A DNA stretch of 64,000 nt from Mucilaginibacter corticis. GTDB taxonomy: Bacteria; Bacteroidota; Bacteroidia; Sphingobacteriales; Sphingobacteriaceae. The translations under genes were made by a program, and so were the position numbers. This document shows, one piece after another, positions 15,233-23,774 of the stretch. Every line of letters starts with the position of its first letter. Position 1 is the stretch's first letter. The stretch covers positions 1,426,001-1,490,000 of the forward strand of contig NZ_VLPK01000001.1 in NCBI RefSeq assembly GCF_007558865.1. The letters run 5' to 3'. The notes under the pieces are model-generated. The model was not told the DNA's origin and made no database searches. It worked only from the letters and a program-made list of their open reading frames with translations.

Positions 15233-16249
15233 ATGAAAAACGGCATTTTAGTTGGCGGTAACTGGATAGTTGACTATGTAAAGCTCATTGATGTTTTCCC
15301 CGAGGAAGAAAAGCTGGTAAACATATTATCAGAAAGCAGCTGCAATGGCGGCTCGGCTTACAACGTGATCATGGACCTGTGGAAACTACAGGCCAATTTT
15401 CCGTTAAGCGGCGTCGGTTTGGTGGGCGATGATGATCGCGGCAACCTGATCATCAGCCATTGTAAAGACCTCGGGATAAACACCACCCAGATCCGTAAAA
15501 CCGGCAATGCCCATACCTCATACACCGATGTAATGAGCGTTAAGGGTACAGGCAAACGTACCTTTTTTCACCAGCGCGGCGCTAATGCCCTTTTGGATAT
15601 TGAACATTTTGATTTCTCTTTATCGGAGGATAAAATTTTTCATCTCGGTTATTTATTGCTGCTTGACCAGCTGGATATTATTGAGGCAGACGGCACCAGC
15701 CGGGCATCAAAAGTTTTAGGAAATGCAAAAAAGCATGGATTGATCACATCCGTTGACATTGTTAGCGAACGGTCTGACCGCTTTAAGGATGTGATACCAT
15801 CTTCATTGCCTTATATTGATTACCTGTTTGTAAATGAATATGAAGCGGGTATGATAACAGGGGTAAAAACCATAGGCCCCGGCGGCAGCATTATTTTAAA
15901 AAGCTGTTATGACGCCGCGTTAAGGCTGTTAAACATGGGCGTAAATAAATGGGTAATTCTTCATTTTCCGGAAGGCGTAATAGCCATTAGCAAATCGGGC
16001 GACTCGCATTACCAGCCAAGCATCCAGATCCCGGCAACCAGGGTAGCGGGTGCGTCGGGTGCGGGTGATGCCTTTGCCGCAGGGGTGCTGATAGGTGTAC
16101 ATAATGACCAGGACATGAAAGACTGCCTTGAGCTGGGCGTAGGCGCTGCCGCGTCAAGCTTATTTGAATCTACATCGTCTGATGGTGTGCTTCCGTCTGT
16201 AGAATGCCTTAAATTAGCAGAACAATTTGGCTATCGCGAAGCCATCTAA
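15233..16249 (+). CDS. PfkB-family carbohydrate kinase
   Basis: A 338-residue protein with the PfkB/ribokinase fold: a glycine-rich N-terminal region (SSCNGGSAYNVIMDLWKL), and the C-terminal signature GASGAGDAFAAGVL with catalytic base D279. LFVNEYEAGMITG is the conserved strand before the ATP site. Such kinases phosphorylate a sugar hydroxyl with ATP, for example fructose, ribose or tagatose-6-P. Next to an isomerase and a class I aldolase, phosphorylation of a ketose, perhaps at C1, is likely. The start is 3 bp after the isomerase stop. The particular sugar cannot be deduced. Confidence 0.9.
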   Translation: MKNGILVGGNWIVDYVKLIDVFPEEEKLVNILSESSCNGGSAYNVIMDLWKLQANFPLSGVGLVGDDDRGNLIISHCKDLGINTTQIRKTGNAHTSYTDVMSVKGTGKRTFFHQRGANALLDIEHFDFSLSEDKIFHLGYLLLLDQLDIIEADGTSRASKVLGNAKKHGLITSVDIVSERSDRFKDVIPSSLPYIDYLFVNEYEAGMITGVKTIGPGGSIILKSCYDAALRLLNMGVNKWVILHFPEGVIAISKSGDSHYQPSIQIPATRVAGASGAGDAFAAGVLIGVHNDQDMKDCLELGVGAAASSLFESTSSDGVLPSVECLKLAEQFGYREAI

Positions 16250-16266
16250 CCTATATAAACAAAAAA

Positions 16267-19095
16267 TTGGAGTCAAAAATTGGCAAATTACTGGAGGCCA
16301 TTTTACCTGCCGAACGGATAAAAACAGAGCTGATCGACCTGGTCGCGTCTGCATCCGACGCGGGCTTTTATTACTTGCGGCCACAGGCCGTGGTATTGCC
16401 AAAATCTGAAGATGAAGTTGTTAGCCTGTTCGCTTTTTCAAAACAGCATCAAATCCCTATTACATTCCGTACCGCGGGCACCAGTTTGTCGGGGCAATCC
16501 ATTACAGATGGTATTTTGGTTGACCTGAGCCAGCACTGGAACAAAGTAGTTATAGAGAACAATGGCGACACCGTTAGGGTAAAGCCCGGCGCTATAGGAG
16601 CCAATGTAAATACCTATTTAAAAAAATATCAAAAGAAAATAGGGCCCGATCCGGCAAGCATTAATGCGGCCATGATGGGCGGCATCCTGTCAAACAATGC
16701 CAGCGGCATGTGCTGCGGGGTAAGTAAAAACTCTTATCATACCGTAAAATACATCCGTTTTATTTTACCTAACGGACAAATTTACAGCACCGAGATAGCT
16801 GCGGATTATACCCGTTTTAAACGGCAATCTGCCGCGCTTTACCAAACTTTAAAAGAGCTGAAGGCGCAGATTTTAAGCGATCCGGAAGTTTATGAGAAGG
16901 TCCGCAAAAAATACCAAACCAAAAACACGGTAGGCTATTCGGTAAACGCTTTTATTGATTTTGATGAGCCGATGGATATTCTGGCGCACCTGTTGATAGG
17001 CGCCGAAGGAACGCTCGGCTTTATAGCCGAGGCGGTACTAAATACCGTTGATGATTATCCTGAAAAGCTTACGGCCATGTTATACTTTAAGGATATTTAT
17101 TCTGCCTGCCAGGCTATTTCGCCGTTAACCACATCCGGCGCGGCGGCGGTTGAGTTAATGGACCGGGCATCATTGCAATCAATAGAAAACATTGAGGGCA
17201 TGCCAGCGGTGATCAAAACACTGCCTGATAGCGCTGCCGCTTTATTGGTAGAGTACCAGGGCAATACCCAGGCCGAACTGAAATTACAGATGGATGCCTT
17301 TTTGTCCATCGCCGATGATCTCGCACTGTTGCAAAAGGCCGAATTTACTGCTGTACCCGCAGAGCAGGCTTTGTTCTGGAAGGTACGTAAGGGAATGTTC
17401 CCGGCGGTGGGCGCGGTAAGGGCCAGCGGTACGTCGGTAATATTGGAAGACGTAGCTTTCCCGGTAGATCAGCTGGGCGACGCGATATCTGACCTGCAAC
17501 TGCTGTTTAAACAACATGGCTACACCAAGGCCATTATTTTTGGCCATGCAAAAGATGGCAACATCCACTTTGTGGTTACGCAGGCTTTTGACACACCCGA
17601 CGAAATAAGCCGCTACAGTATCTTCTTACAGGATGTGGTTGACCTGGTTGTTAAAAAATATAACGGCGCCTTAAAAGCCGAGCACGGCACCGGCCGCAAC
17701 ATGGCACCCTTCGTTGAAACCGAATGGGGCGAAACCATTTACCGGGTAATGAAAACGGTTAAACAGGCCATTGACCCTGAAAACCTGTTAAACCCCGGCG
17801 TAATTATCAATGCGGACAAGCAGGCACACATCAAAAACCTGAAGGAGCTGACACAGGTTGAAGAAGAAGTTGACCGCTGCATCGAGTGCGGCTTTTGCGA
17901 GCATAAATGCCCCAGCCGTGATATCACTCTCACCCCCCGCAAGCGTATTGTTGTACGCCGCGAATTGCTCAAACTAAAAAACCAGGGCAATAAAACACAA
18001 CATGCCCAATTACTGCACCAATACCAATACGAAGGTTTAGACACCTGCGCGGTTGACGGTTTGTGCGCTACGGCCTGCCCGGTTGACATTAACACCGGCG
18101 ACCTGGTAAAACGCCTGCGCCGGGAAAACCATTCGGAAACCGCTAATAAAATGGCGCTGTTTACCGCCAAACATTTTAAAGCGGTTTACAGCCTTGTAAA
18201 ATTTGCATTAGGTGCCGGGGTATTGATCAATAAATTATTGGGGCAAAAAGCAATGTTCAGACTTACCAAAGGTTTGCGCAAGGTTATCCCGGGTTTCCCG
18301 CTATGGTCGGGGCAACTGGCGTTGGCCAAACCTGTTCCGGGCAATTTATTTAAGGATACTTATACCCGTTCTGTGGTGTATTTCCCGGCATGTATCTCGC
18401 GCGCTATGGGCGACCGCGAAAAAAACCAAAAAGGCGTAATGCAAACCTTTATGGATGTATCGGCCAAGGCAGGCATTAATGTGGTGATACCTGCCGATAT
18501 CAAAAAAAATTGCTGCGGGCAGATCTATTCGTCAAAAGGATTTAAAGATGCTTATACCTATACCGCTAACGAAACCGTCGCCAAACTATGGCAGGTAACC
18601 GATGGCGGTAAGTTGCCGGTTGTACTGGACATCAGTTCATGTACGCAAACATTAACTCATTGCAGGCCTGCTCTGACAGATGAGAATAAGGTTAAGTTTG
18701 ACCAATTGTTAATCATCGACAGCATTACCTATATCCATGATTATGTGATGCCGCAAATTAATATCAGCAACAAAAAAGAACGTATTGCCCTGCACCCGGT
18801 ATGCTCACTGCAAAAAATGCCGGGACTGGAAAGCCGGTTCACAAAAATTGCCCAAAACTTTGCTGTTAAAGTTGATGTGCCTGTTTTTGCCGGTTGCTGC
18901 GGCATGGCAGGCGACAGGGGTTTCCTGCATCCCGAACTTACACGGTCTGCCACCCTGCCCGAAGCAAATGAGGTAAAAGCCAATGTTTACGATGGCTATT
19001 ATTCCTCATCAAAAACCTGCGAAATAGCCTTATCTGATGCGGTGGGCGAGAATTATTATTCCATCCTGGCGCTAGTTGATGAGTGTACGGAATAG
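16267..19095 (+). CDS. Fused FAD-linked oxidase and Fe-S (GlcD-GlcF-type) dehydrogenase, TTG start
   Basis: A 942-residue protein. Residues about 35-215 are the FAD-binding domain (TFRTAGTSLSGQS), 215-520 the FAD-oxidase C-terminal domain (FGHAKDGNIHF and AEHGTGRN), followed by two 4Fe-4S motifs (CIECGFCEHKCP and CAVDGLCATACP) and two CCG cysteine-rich domains (NCCGQIYSSKG, GCCGMAGDRG). This layout is found in D-lactate and glycolate dehydrogenases that pass electrons to quinones. No ATG or GTG exists between the upstream stop and the conserved region, so the TTG at 16267 is the probable start. It closes the operon and would oxidise a 2-hydroxy acid such as glycolate or D-lactate derived from the aldolase product; that link is inference. 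Confidence 0.87.
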   Translation: MESKIGKLLEAILPAERIKTELIDLVASASDAGFYYLRPQAVVLPKSEDEVVSLFAFSKQHQIPITFRTAGTSLSGQSITDGILVDLSQHWNKVVIENNGDTVRVKPGAIGANVNTYLKKYQKKIGPDPASINAAMMGGILSNNASGMCCGVSKNSYHTVKYIRFILPNGQIYSTEIAADYTRFKRQSAALYQTLKELKAQILSDPEVYEKVRKKYQTKNTVGYSVNAFIDFDEPMDILAHLLIGAEGTLGFIAEAVLNTVDDYPEKLTAMLYFKDIYSACQAISPLTTSGAAAVELMDRASLQSIENIEGMPAVIKTLPDSAAALLVEYQGNTQAELKLQMDAFLSIADDLALLQKAEFTAVPAEQALFWKVRKGMFPAVGAVRASGTSVILEDVAFPVDQLGDAISDLQLLFKQHGYTKAIIFGHAKDGNIHFVVTQAFDTPDEISRYSIFLQDVVDLVVKKYNGALKAEHGTGRNMAPFVETEWGETIYRVMKTVKQAIDPENLLNPGVIINADKQAHIKNLKELTQVEEEVDRCIECGFCEHKCPSRDITLTPRKRIVVRRELLKLKNQGNKTQHAQLLHQYQYEGLDTCAVDGLCATACPVDINTGDLVKRLRRENHSETANKMALFTAKHFKAVYSLVKFALGAGVLINKLLGQKAMFRLTKGLRKVIPGFPLWSGQLALAKPVPGNLFKDTYTRSVVYFPACISRAMGDREKNQKGVMQTFMDVSAKAGINVVIPADIKKNCCGQIYSSKGFKDAYTYTANETVAKLWQVTDGGKLPVVLDISSCTQTLTHCRPALTDENKVKFDQLLIIDSITYIHDYVMPQINISNKKERIALHPVCSLQKMPGLESRFTKIAQNFAVKVDVPVFAGCCGMAGDRGFLHPELTRSATLPEANEVKANVYDGYYSSSKTCEIALSDAVGENYYSILALVDECTE

Positions 19096-19144
19096 GCTAC
19101 CTGCACGCGTAAAATCACCATAGTATTTAATAGGCCATTAGTAT

Positions 19145-19152
19145 TATATTTG
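19145..19152 (+). promoter_or_regulatory. -7 box TATATTTG of the response-regulator gene
   Basis: TATATTTG matches TAnnTTTG and ends 7 nt before the ATG at 19160, suggesting a leaderless or nearly leaderless mRNA for the two-component genes. A matching -33 TTG is not evident. Confidence 0.5.
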
Positions 19153-19159
19153 TTACGAT

Positions 19160-19840
19160 ATGGCTCAAATTTTTTTAGTTGAAGATGAAGAACGGGTGTC
19201 GGCCGTTACCAAAAAGGCGCTCGAAGAAAACCATCACATAGTAGATATTGTAACCGACGGCGCACAGGCCGTAAAAAAGTTCCCCATTAAGCAGTATGAC
19301 CTGGTGATACTGGACATTATGCTGCCTTATTTAACTGGCATTGAGGTTTGCCGCCATATCCGCCAGAAAAACAAAACCGTACCTATTTTAATGCTCACAG
19401 CGCTGAATAGTGTTGACGATAAGGTAAAAGGCCTGAACATTGGCGCAGATGATTACCTGGTTAAACCATTCCACCTTAAAGAACTACAAGCCCGGGTTGA
19501 GGCCTTGCTCAGACGTAATACTTCTGATCATATCCCTGTTATCACACAGGGCAAAATTAGCCTGAACACCGCTAATAACACCGTTGAGCGTGAGGGTCGT
19601 AAAATAATACTTACCACCAAAGAATGCGCCCTGCTTGAACTGCTGATGCACAATAATGACAAGATACTAACCCGGCAAACCATAGCCGAAAAGGTATGGG
19701 GAATATCTTTCGATACAGGCACTAACGTGGTTGATGTTTACGTTAACTACCTGCGCAACAAAATAGAAAAAGGGTTTACAGACAAGTATATCCACACAGT
19801 AATAGGCAAAGGGTACATCTTTAAAACAGAACAGGATTAA
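19160..19840 (+). CDS. OmpR-family response regulator
   Basis: A 226-residue protein with an N-terminal receiver domain (acidic pocket E8-D9-E10, phosphorylated D52 in VILDIMLP, switch T80, K102 in DDYLVKPFH) and a C-terminal winged-helix DNA-binding domain (TKECALLELLMHNNDKILTR, then NVVDVYVNYLRNKIEKG and HTVIGKGYIF). Its stop is directly followed by the GTG start of the histidine kinase. The pair lies upstream of a metal efflux operon, and a 9-bp direct repeat with 11-bp period at 21206-21225 is a likely binding box. CusR/CzcR-like function is inferred from this position. Confidence 0.94.
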   Translation: MAQIFLVEDEERVSAVTKKALEENHHIVDIVTDGAQAVKKFPIKQYDLVILDIMLPYLTGIEVCRHIRQKNKTVPILMLTALNSVDDKVKGLNIGADDYLVKPFHLKELQARVEALLRRNTSDHIPVITQGKISLNTANNTVEREGRKIILTTKECALLELLMHNNDKILTRQTIAEKVWGISFDTGTNVVDVYVNYLRNKIEKGFTDKYIHTVIGKGYIFKTEQD

Positions 19841-21205
19841 GTGAAAATAAAGGATAGGCTTTCGCTTTATTTTACTTTGATAGGCTCGGGCATTTTGCTG
19901 GCCGTCATGCTGTCGCTTTACCTGTCTGTTTACACTATAGTTCATAATCACTTTTATTCGCAGTTAAAAGACCGGGCCAATATTGCGGCCCAGCTTTATT
20001 TAGAGGCTGATGAGATCACCCCCGATTCGTTGATACGGGTAAAGAACGGGTTCCTGAAAAACCTGCCCAATGAAGTGATCAGGCTGTATGACAGCCGTAA
20101 CAGCGCCGCCTTTATCAACGACAAAAACCAATACTGGGACAGCAAAACCATTGAAGCGGTAAGACGGCACAAATACCTGCAATACACAGATAAAGATTAT
20201 CAGATAGTAGGTATATACTATAAAGACAACCAGGGCAATTTTGTTATCCTGGTTACGGCAAATGATATTGAGGGGCGGCACCAGTTATCCGCTATACTTG
20301 ACGCAATGATGATCATCTTCCTGGTGGTTGCGGTATTGTTATTTTCAATAAGCCGGTGGCTGGCAAAAAACACGCTCTCGCCAATTAAAAATGTGGTAAA
20401 GCAAATGCAGCTTATTAAATCAACCAACCTGCACCTGCGGGTAAATGAGGGCAGGGGCCGTGATGAGATAAGTGAACTGGCGCATAACTTTAACCGTCTG
20501 CTTGAGCACCTTGAAAACGCCTTCGAGCTGCAAAGAACTTATGTAGCCAATGCATCGCATGAGTTGCGTACACCCATAACCAGTATAATCGGCGAAGTTG
20601 AGCTGGCCCTACACAAAGAACGCAGCGTTGAAGAAAATAAAAAGACGCTACAACTGGTATTAGAAGAATCAGAAAGATTACGGGATACCATATCAGGCTT
20701 AATGGAGCTGGCCCAGGTGGATATGGAGTTCACCATTGCAGAGCAAAGCCCCGTGCGGATGGATGAATTGTTATGGGAGGTAGAATCTTACTGGGCCTAT
20801 AAACTGGGCACAGGTATTCTGCAGGTTAATGTTGAGCACATGCCCGAAAACGAAATCATGCTGACCATCCCCGCCAACCACCAGTTACTTTTTATTGCAT
20901 TAAACAATTTAATTGGTAACGCTTTCAAGTTTTCAAGTCAAAAACCTGTTAAGTGCAATTTTTATGCTGATGAGCAACTTATCCGCATGCAGATCATTGA
21001 TTCAGGTATCGGCATCCCAAAAGACGATATCGATTTGGTTTTTAAATCATTTTACCGGGGCAACAACTCGCACAACTTTGCGGGTAACGGTATTGGCTTA
21101 TATGTAACCAAAAAGATCATTCAGCTATTTAATGGCACGCTCAATATTGAATCGGTTGAGGGCGAGGGTACCAGCATTACGGTACTGTTTAACCGGGTAA
21201 ATTAA
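19841..21205 (+). CDS. Sensor histidine kinase, GTG start
   Basis: A 454-residue membrane protein. It has a hydrophobic segment near residues 10-32, a periplasmic sensor region to about 150, a second segment (IIFLVVAVLLFS), a HAMP domain, the phospho-acceptor box NASHELRTPITS with H240, and an ATPase domain with N box LNNLIGNAFKFS, DSGIGIP and GNGIGLYVTKKI. The GTG start follows the response-regulator stop without a gap, so the two are translated together. The periplasmic sensor region has no obvious metal-binding cluster. Together with the regulator it most likely senses envelope metal stress and switches on the downstream efflux genes. Confidence 0.93.
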   Translation: MKIKDRLSLYFTLIGSGILLAVMLSLYLSVYTIVHNHFYSQLKDRANIAAQLYLEADEITPDSLIRVKNGFLKNLPNEVIRLYDSRNSAAFINDKNQYWDSKTIEAVRRHKYLQYTDKDYQIVGIYYKDNQGNFVILVTANDIEGRHQLSAILDAMMIIFLVVAVLLFSISRWLAKNTLSPIKNVVKQMQLIKSTNLHLRVNEGRGRDEISELAHNFNRLLEHLENAFELQRTYVANASHELRTPITSIIGEVELALHKERSVEENKKTLQLVLEESERLRDTISGLMELAQVDMEFTIAEQSPVRMDELLWEVESYWAYKLGTGILQVNVEHMPENEIMLTIPANHQLLFIALNNLIGNAFKFSSQKPVKCNFYADEQLIRMQIIDSGIGIPKDDIDLVFKSFYRGNNSHNFAGNGIGLYVTKKIIQLFNGTLNIESVEGEGTSITVLFNRVN

Positions 21206-21254
21206 CATTCTAATACCATTCTAATTTTCCCCTTCTCGTTATAGTTTAATTTTG
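21206..21254 (+). promoter_or_regulatory. Direct-repeat box and -7 element of the metal efflux operon
   Basis: CATTCTAAT occurs at 21206-21214 and 21217-21225, an 11-bp period typical of OmpR-family binding sites. TAATTTTG (21247-21254) follows 21 nt after the second repeat, and no -33 TTG is present. The box begins on the base after the kinase stop. It is the expected target of the upstream response regulator. Confidence 0.6.
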
Positions 21255-21271
21255 AACGTTTAAAATAAACT

Positions 21272-22549
21272 ATGCGTTTTAAAATCGGTCTTTTTCTTAT
21301 ACCCTATTTTTTTTGTATCACAGCTTTGAAAGCAAAAGCACAGGCTGATACGCTTTCTTTAAATTTTCAGGATGCTGAAAAGCATTTCCTGGATAATAAC
21401 CTGAGCCTGTTGGCCCAGAAATATAATATAGATGCATCAAAAGCATTGGTCAGCCAGGCAAAACTATGGGACAACCCTGTACTGAGTACAGATCAGAACA
21501 TATATGATGGTGGCAGCAAAAAGTTCTTTTACCATAACACCAGTTTAGGCCAGGGCCAGGTATTTGTACAATTAAGCCAGGTATTTACCACCGCCGGTAA
21601 ACGTGGCAAACAGGTACAGGTAGCCAAAGATAACGCCCAGGTGCAGGAAGCTGCTTTTAATGACTTGATGCGCAACCTGCGCTACAACCTGCAACTGGAC
21701 TTTAGCCAGCTGGGCAGTTTGGTAGAACAGGATAAGGTTTACCAGGCAGAGATCAGTTCGGCATCTAACCTGGTTAACGGTATCCAGCAGGCATTTGATG
21801 CCGGTAACGTTGCCATGAAAGACCTGATACGGCTAAAGGCATTGTTATTTGGCCTTCAAAACGACAGGATAGAGAACAGCAAGCAGATCAATGATCTGCA
21901 AACCGAACTTAAAACCCTGTTAGGAACAAGTGAAACAACGTACATTACCCCTGTTATAAGTAGTCAATCAAGCCAATCGATCAAGCTGGATATTCCAGCT
22001 TTGATCGAGCAGGCTAAAACAAACCGCGGCGACTATTTATCAAATAAATACCAGTTTAACTCGGCCACGCATGATCTTGCTTACCAGAAAGCACTGGCCG
22101 CACCGGATATTACCGTAGGCCTGTCATACGACAAGAACAGCAGTTATGCCCCTAACTATTACGGTTTACAAATAGGTTTGCCGCTGCCTTTTTTTAACCG
22201 TAACCAGGGTAATATCAAATCGGCAACTTATACGCTTAAAAGTCAGGAAAGCACCATGAAGGCAAACGAGGCACAACTAAAAAATGAAGTTGTATCGGCC
22301 GTAAGGCAATATGAGTTAACGCAGGAAATGTTCTCAACCCAGCAAACCGCCTTTAACGAGCAGTATGACAAACTGTTTAACAGCATGCTTAAAAGCTTTA
22401 AAGAAAGACAGATAGGATTAATTGAATTTGTCGACTTTTTTGATACCTATAAAGACACCAAATTAAAAATATTGCAGCAGCAATATGATCTGCAAAAGGC
22501 TATTGCCGATTTAAATTTCGCCACCGGGACAACCATAATAAAGCCTTAA
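21272..22549 (+). CDS. TolC/CzcC-family outer membrane efflux protein
   Basis: A 425-residue protein with a signal peptide (ITALKAKAQA at the cleavage region) and the two OEP repeats of long coiled-coil helices typical of CzcC-type outer membrane channels. Recognisable segments include QVFVQLSQVFTTAGKRGKQ and GLQIGLPLPFFNRNQGNI. It forms the exit duct of a tripartite RND pump. The adaptor gene follows within 30 bp and the pump after that, so this is the first gene of the efflux operon. Metal rather than drug export is inferred from the sequence of the pump. Confidence 0.9.
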   Translation: MRFKIGLFLIPYFFCITALKAKAQADTLSLNFQDAEKHFLDNNLSLLAQKYNIDASKALVSQAKLWDNPVLSTDQNIYDGGSKKFFYHNTSLGQGQVFVQLSQVFTTAGKRGKQVQVAKDNAQVQEAAFNDLMRNLRYNLQLDFSQLGSLVEQDKVYQAEISSASNLVNGIQQAFDAGNVAMKDLIRLKALLFGLQNDRIENSKQINDLQTELKTLLGTSETTYITPVISSQSSQSIKLDIPALIEQAKTNRGDYLSNKYQFNSATHDLAYQKALAAPDITVGLSYDKNSSYAPNYYGLQIGLPLPFFNRNQGNIKSATYTLKSQESTMKANEAQLKNEVVSAVRQYELTQEMFSTQQTAFNEQYDKLFNSMLKSFKERQIGLIEFVDFFDTYKDTKLKILQQQYDLQKAIADLNFATGTTIIKP

Positions 22550-22575
22550 TACTAAAATTGATAAGATACAGAATA

Positions 22576-23673
22576 ATGAAAAGAGAAACGTTTTTGATTG
22601 GTCTCTCGGGATTAATTTTTTTAGCCGCGTGCAAACAAAAACAGCCGGAGGCTCCGGACAACAAGCAGGTATGTATAAGTGATTCATTACAAAAAATGAT
22701 CACCATAGATACTGCCAGGACCAGTACAATGAAGGATGAGCTTACCCTTTCGGGCGAGGTATCAAGTGATGATAATAACGTGGTAAAGGTTTTCCCTTTT
22801 TCAAGCGGGCAGGTTGTGTCTGTTAAAGTATCACTGGGCGATAAAGTTACCAAAGGCCAGACACTGGCAATTATGCGCAGTGCCGACGTTGCCGGTAATT
22901 ACACCGACCTGTCGTCTACCCAGTCAGACGTTGCAGTTGCTAAACGTCAACTTGACCAGGCAGAATCGTTATACAAAAACGGCATCTCGAGCGAGCGTGA
23001 CTATACTGAAGCAAAAGAGAATTATAACAAGGCCGTAGCTGCCAACAGAAAGGTTAAACAACAGTTAACCATTAACGGCGGCGGCAATACCAGCGAGAAT
23101 GGTTCATTGGTAATTAAAGCACCTGAAAGCGGGTACGTGATAGAGAAAAATATAACAGCAGGCAGCTTTATCCGCCAGGATAATGCCGGCAGCATGTTCA
23201 CTATTTCAAACATGCAGGATGTATGGATCTGGGCTAACGTTTTTGAATCAGACATCAGCAAAGTAAAAACCGGTTACACCGCCAAGGTTACTACAATAGC
23301 TTACCCGGGCAAAGTATTTACCGGTAAAGTGAACGAGATCAGCTCGGTATTAGACCCTGATAATAAAGTAATGAAGGTTAAAATAGCACTGCCAAATCCG
23401 GGAATGCTGTTAAAGCCCGAAATGTTTACCAACGTTGTTGTAACAAACAGCGAAAACACGCAGGCGGTTTCAATACCGGCAAAGGCTATTGTTTTTGACA
23501 GCAGCAAAAATTATGTAGTGATCTATAACAGTAAATGCGATTTGCAGGTACGTGAGGTTAGTGTCATCAAAACGGTTGATGATGTGTCTTACATCGCGTC
23601 AGGCTTAAAACCCGGCGATAAGGTGATCTCAAAAAACCAGTTGCTTTTATATGACGCCATAACGGGCGATTAA
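22576..23673 (+). CDS. RND efflux periplasmic adaptor (CzcB/CusB-like), lipoprotein
   Basis: With the ATG at 22576 the protein has 365 residues and a lipoprotein signal ending in the lipobox LAAC, which is why this start is preferred over the TTG at 22558. A barrel-sandwich half-motif (VFPFSSGQVVSVKVSLGDKV), a helical hairpin (QLDQAESLYKNGISS), the second lipoyl half (VIKAPESGYV) and a beta-barrel domain follow in the usual adaptor order. It links the TolC-like channel and the RND pump. No His-rich metal-binding extension is present at the N-terminus, unlike some CzcB proteins. Confidence 0.9.
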   Translation: MKRETFLIGLSGLIFLAACKQKQPEAPDNKQVCISDSLQKMITIDTARTSTMKDELTLSGEVSSDDNNVVKVFPFSSGQVVSVKVSLGDKVTKGQTLAIMRSADVAGNYTDLSSTQSDVAVAKRQLDQAESLYKNGISSERDYTEAKENYNKAVAANRKVKQQLTINGGGNTSENGSLVIKAPESGYVIEKNITAGSFIRQDNAGSMFTISNMQDVWIWANVFESDISKVKTGYTAKVTTIAYPGKVFTGKVNEISSVLDPDNKVMKVKIALPNPGMLLKPEMFTNVVVTNSENTQAVSIPAKAIVFDSSKNYVVIYNSKCDLQVREVSVIKTVDDVSYIASGLKPGDKVISKNQLLLYDAITGD

Positions 23674-23774
23674 TTAAAAGCAGCAAGTATCAAGTACTTA
23701 GTATCAAGAAGATACTTTGCCTGATAACTTGCTCATGATCTCAATACCTGATACTATATACTTGATACTGAACA
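23674..23774. repeat. Inverted AGTATCAAGTA repeat inside the efflux operon
   Basis: AGTATCAAGTA (23686-23696) and its exact complement TACTTGATACT (23759-23769) enclose further partial copies (AGTATCAAG at 23700, GATACTTTG at 23711). The 101-bp gap lies between adaptor and pump genes. A folded RNA here could lower pump expression relative to the upstream genes. The low-complexity, self-complementary style resembles the elements at 39241-39302 and 43130-43205. Confidence 0.55.

Noticed and set aside
23674..23774. Riboswitch in front of the pump gene
   Set aside because: Only simple AGTATCAAG-type repeats are seen; there is no conserved riboswitch core.
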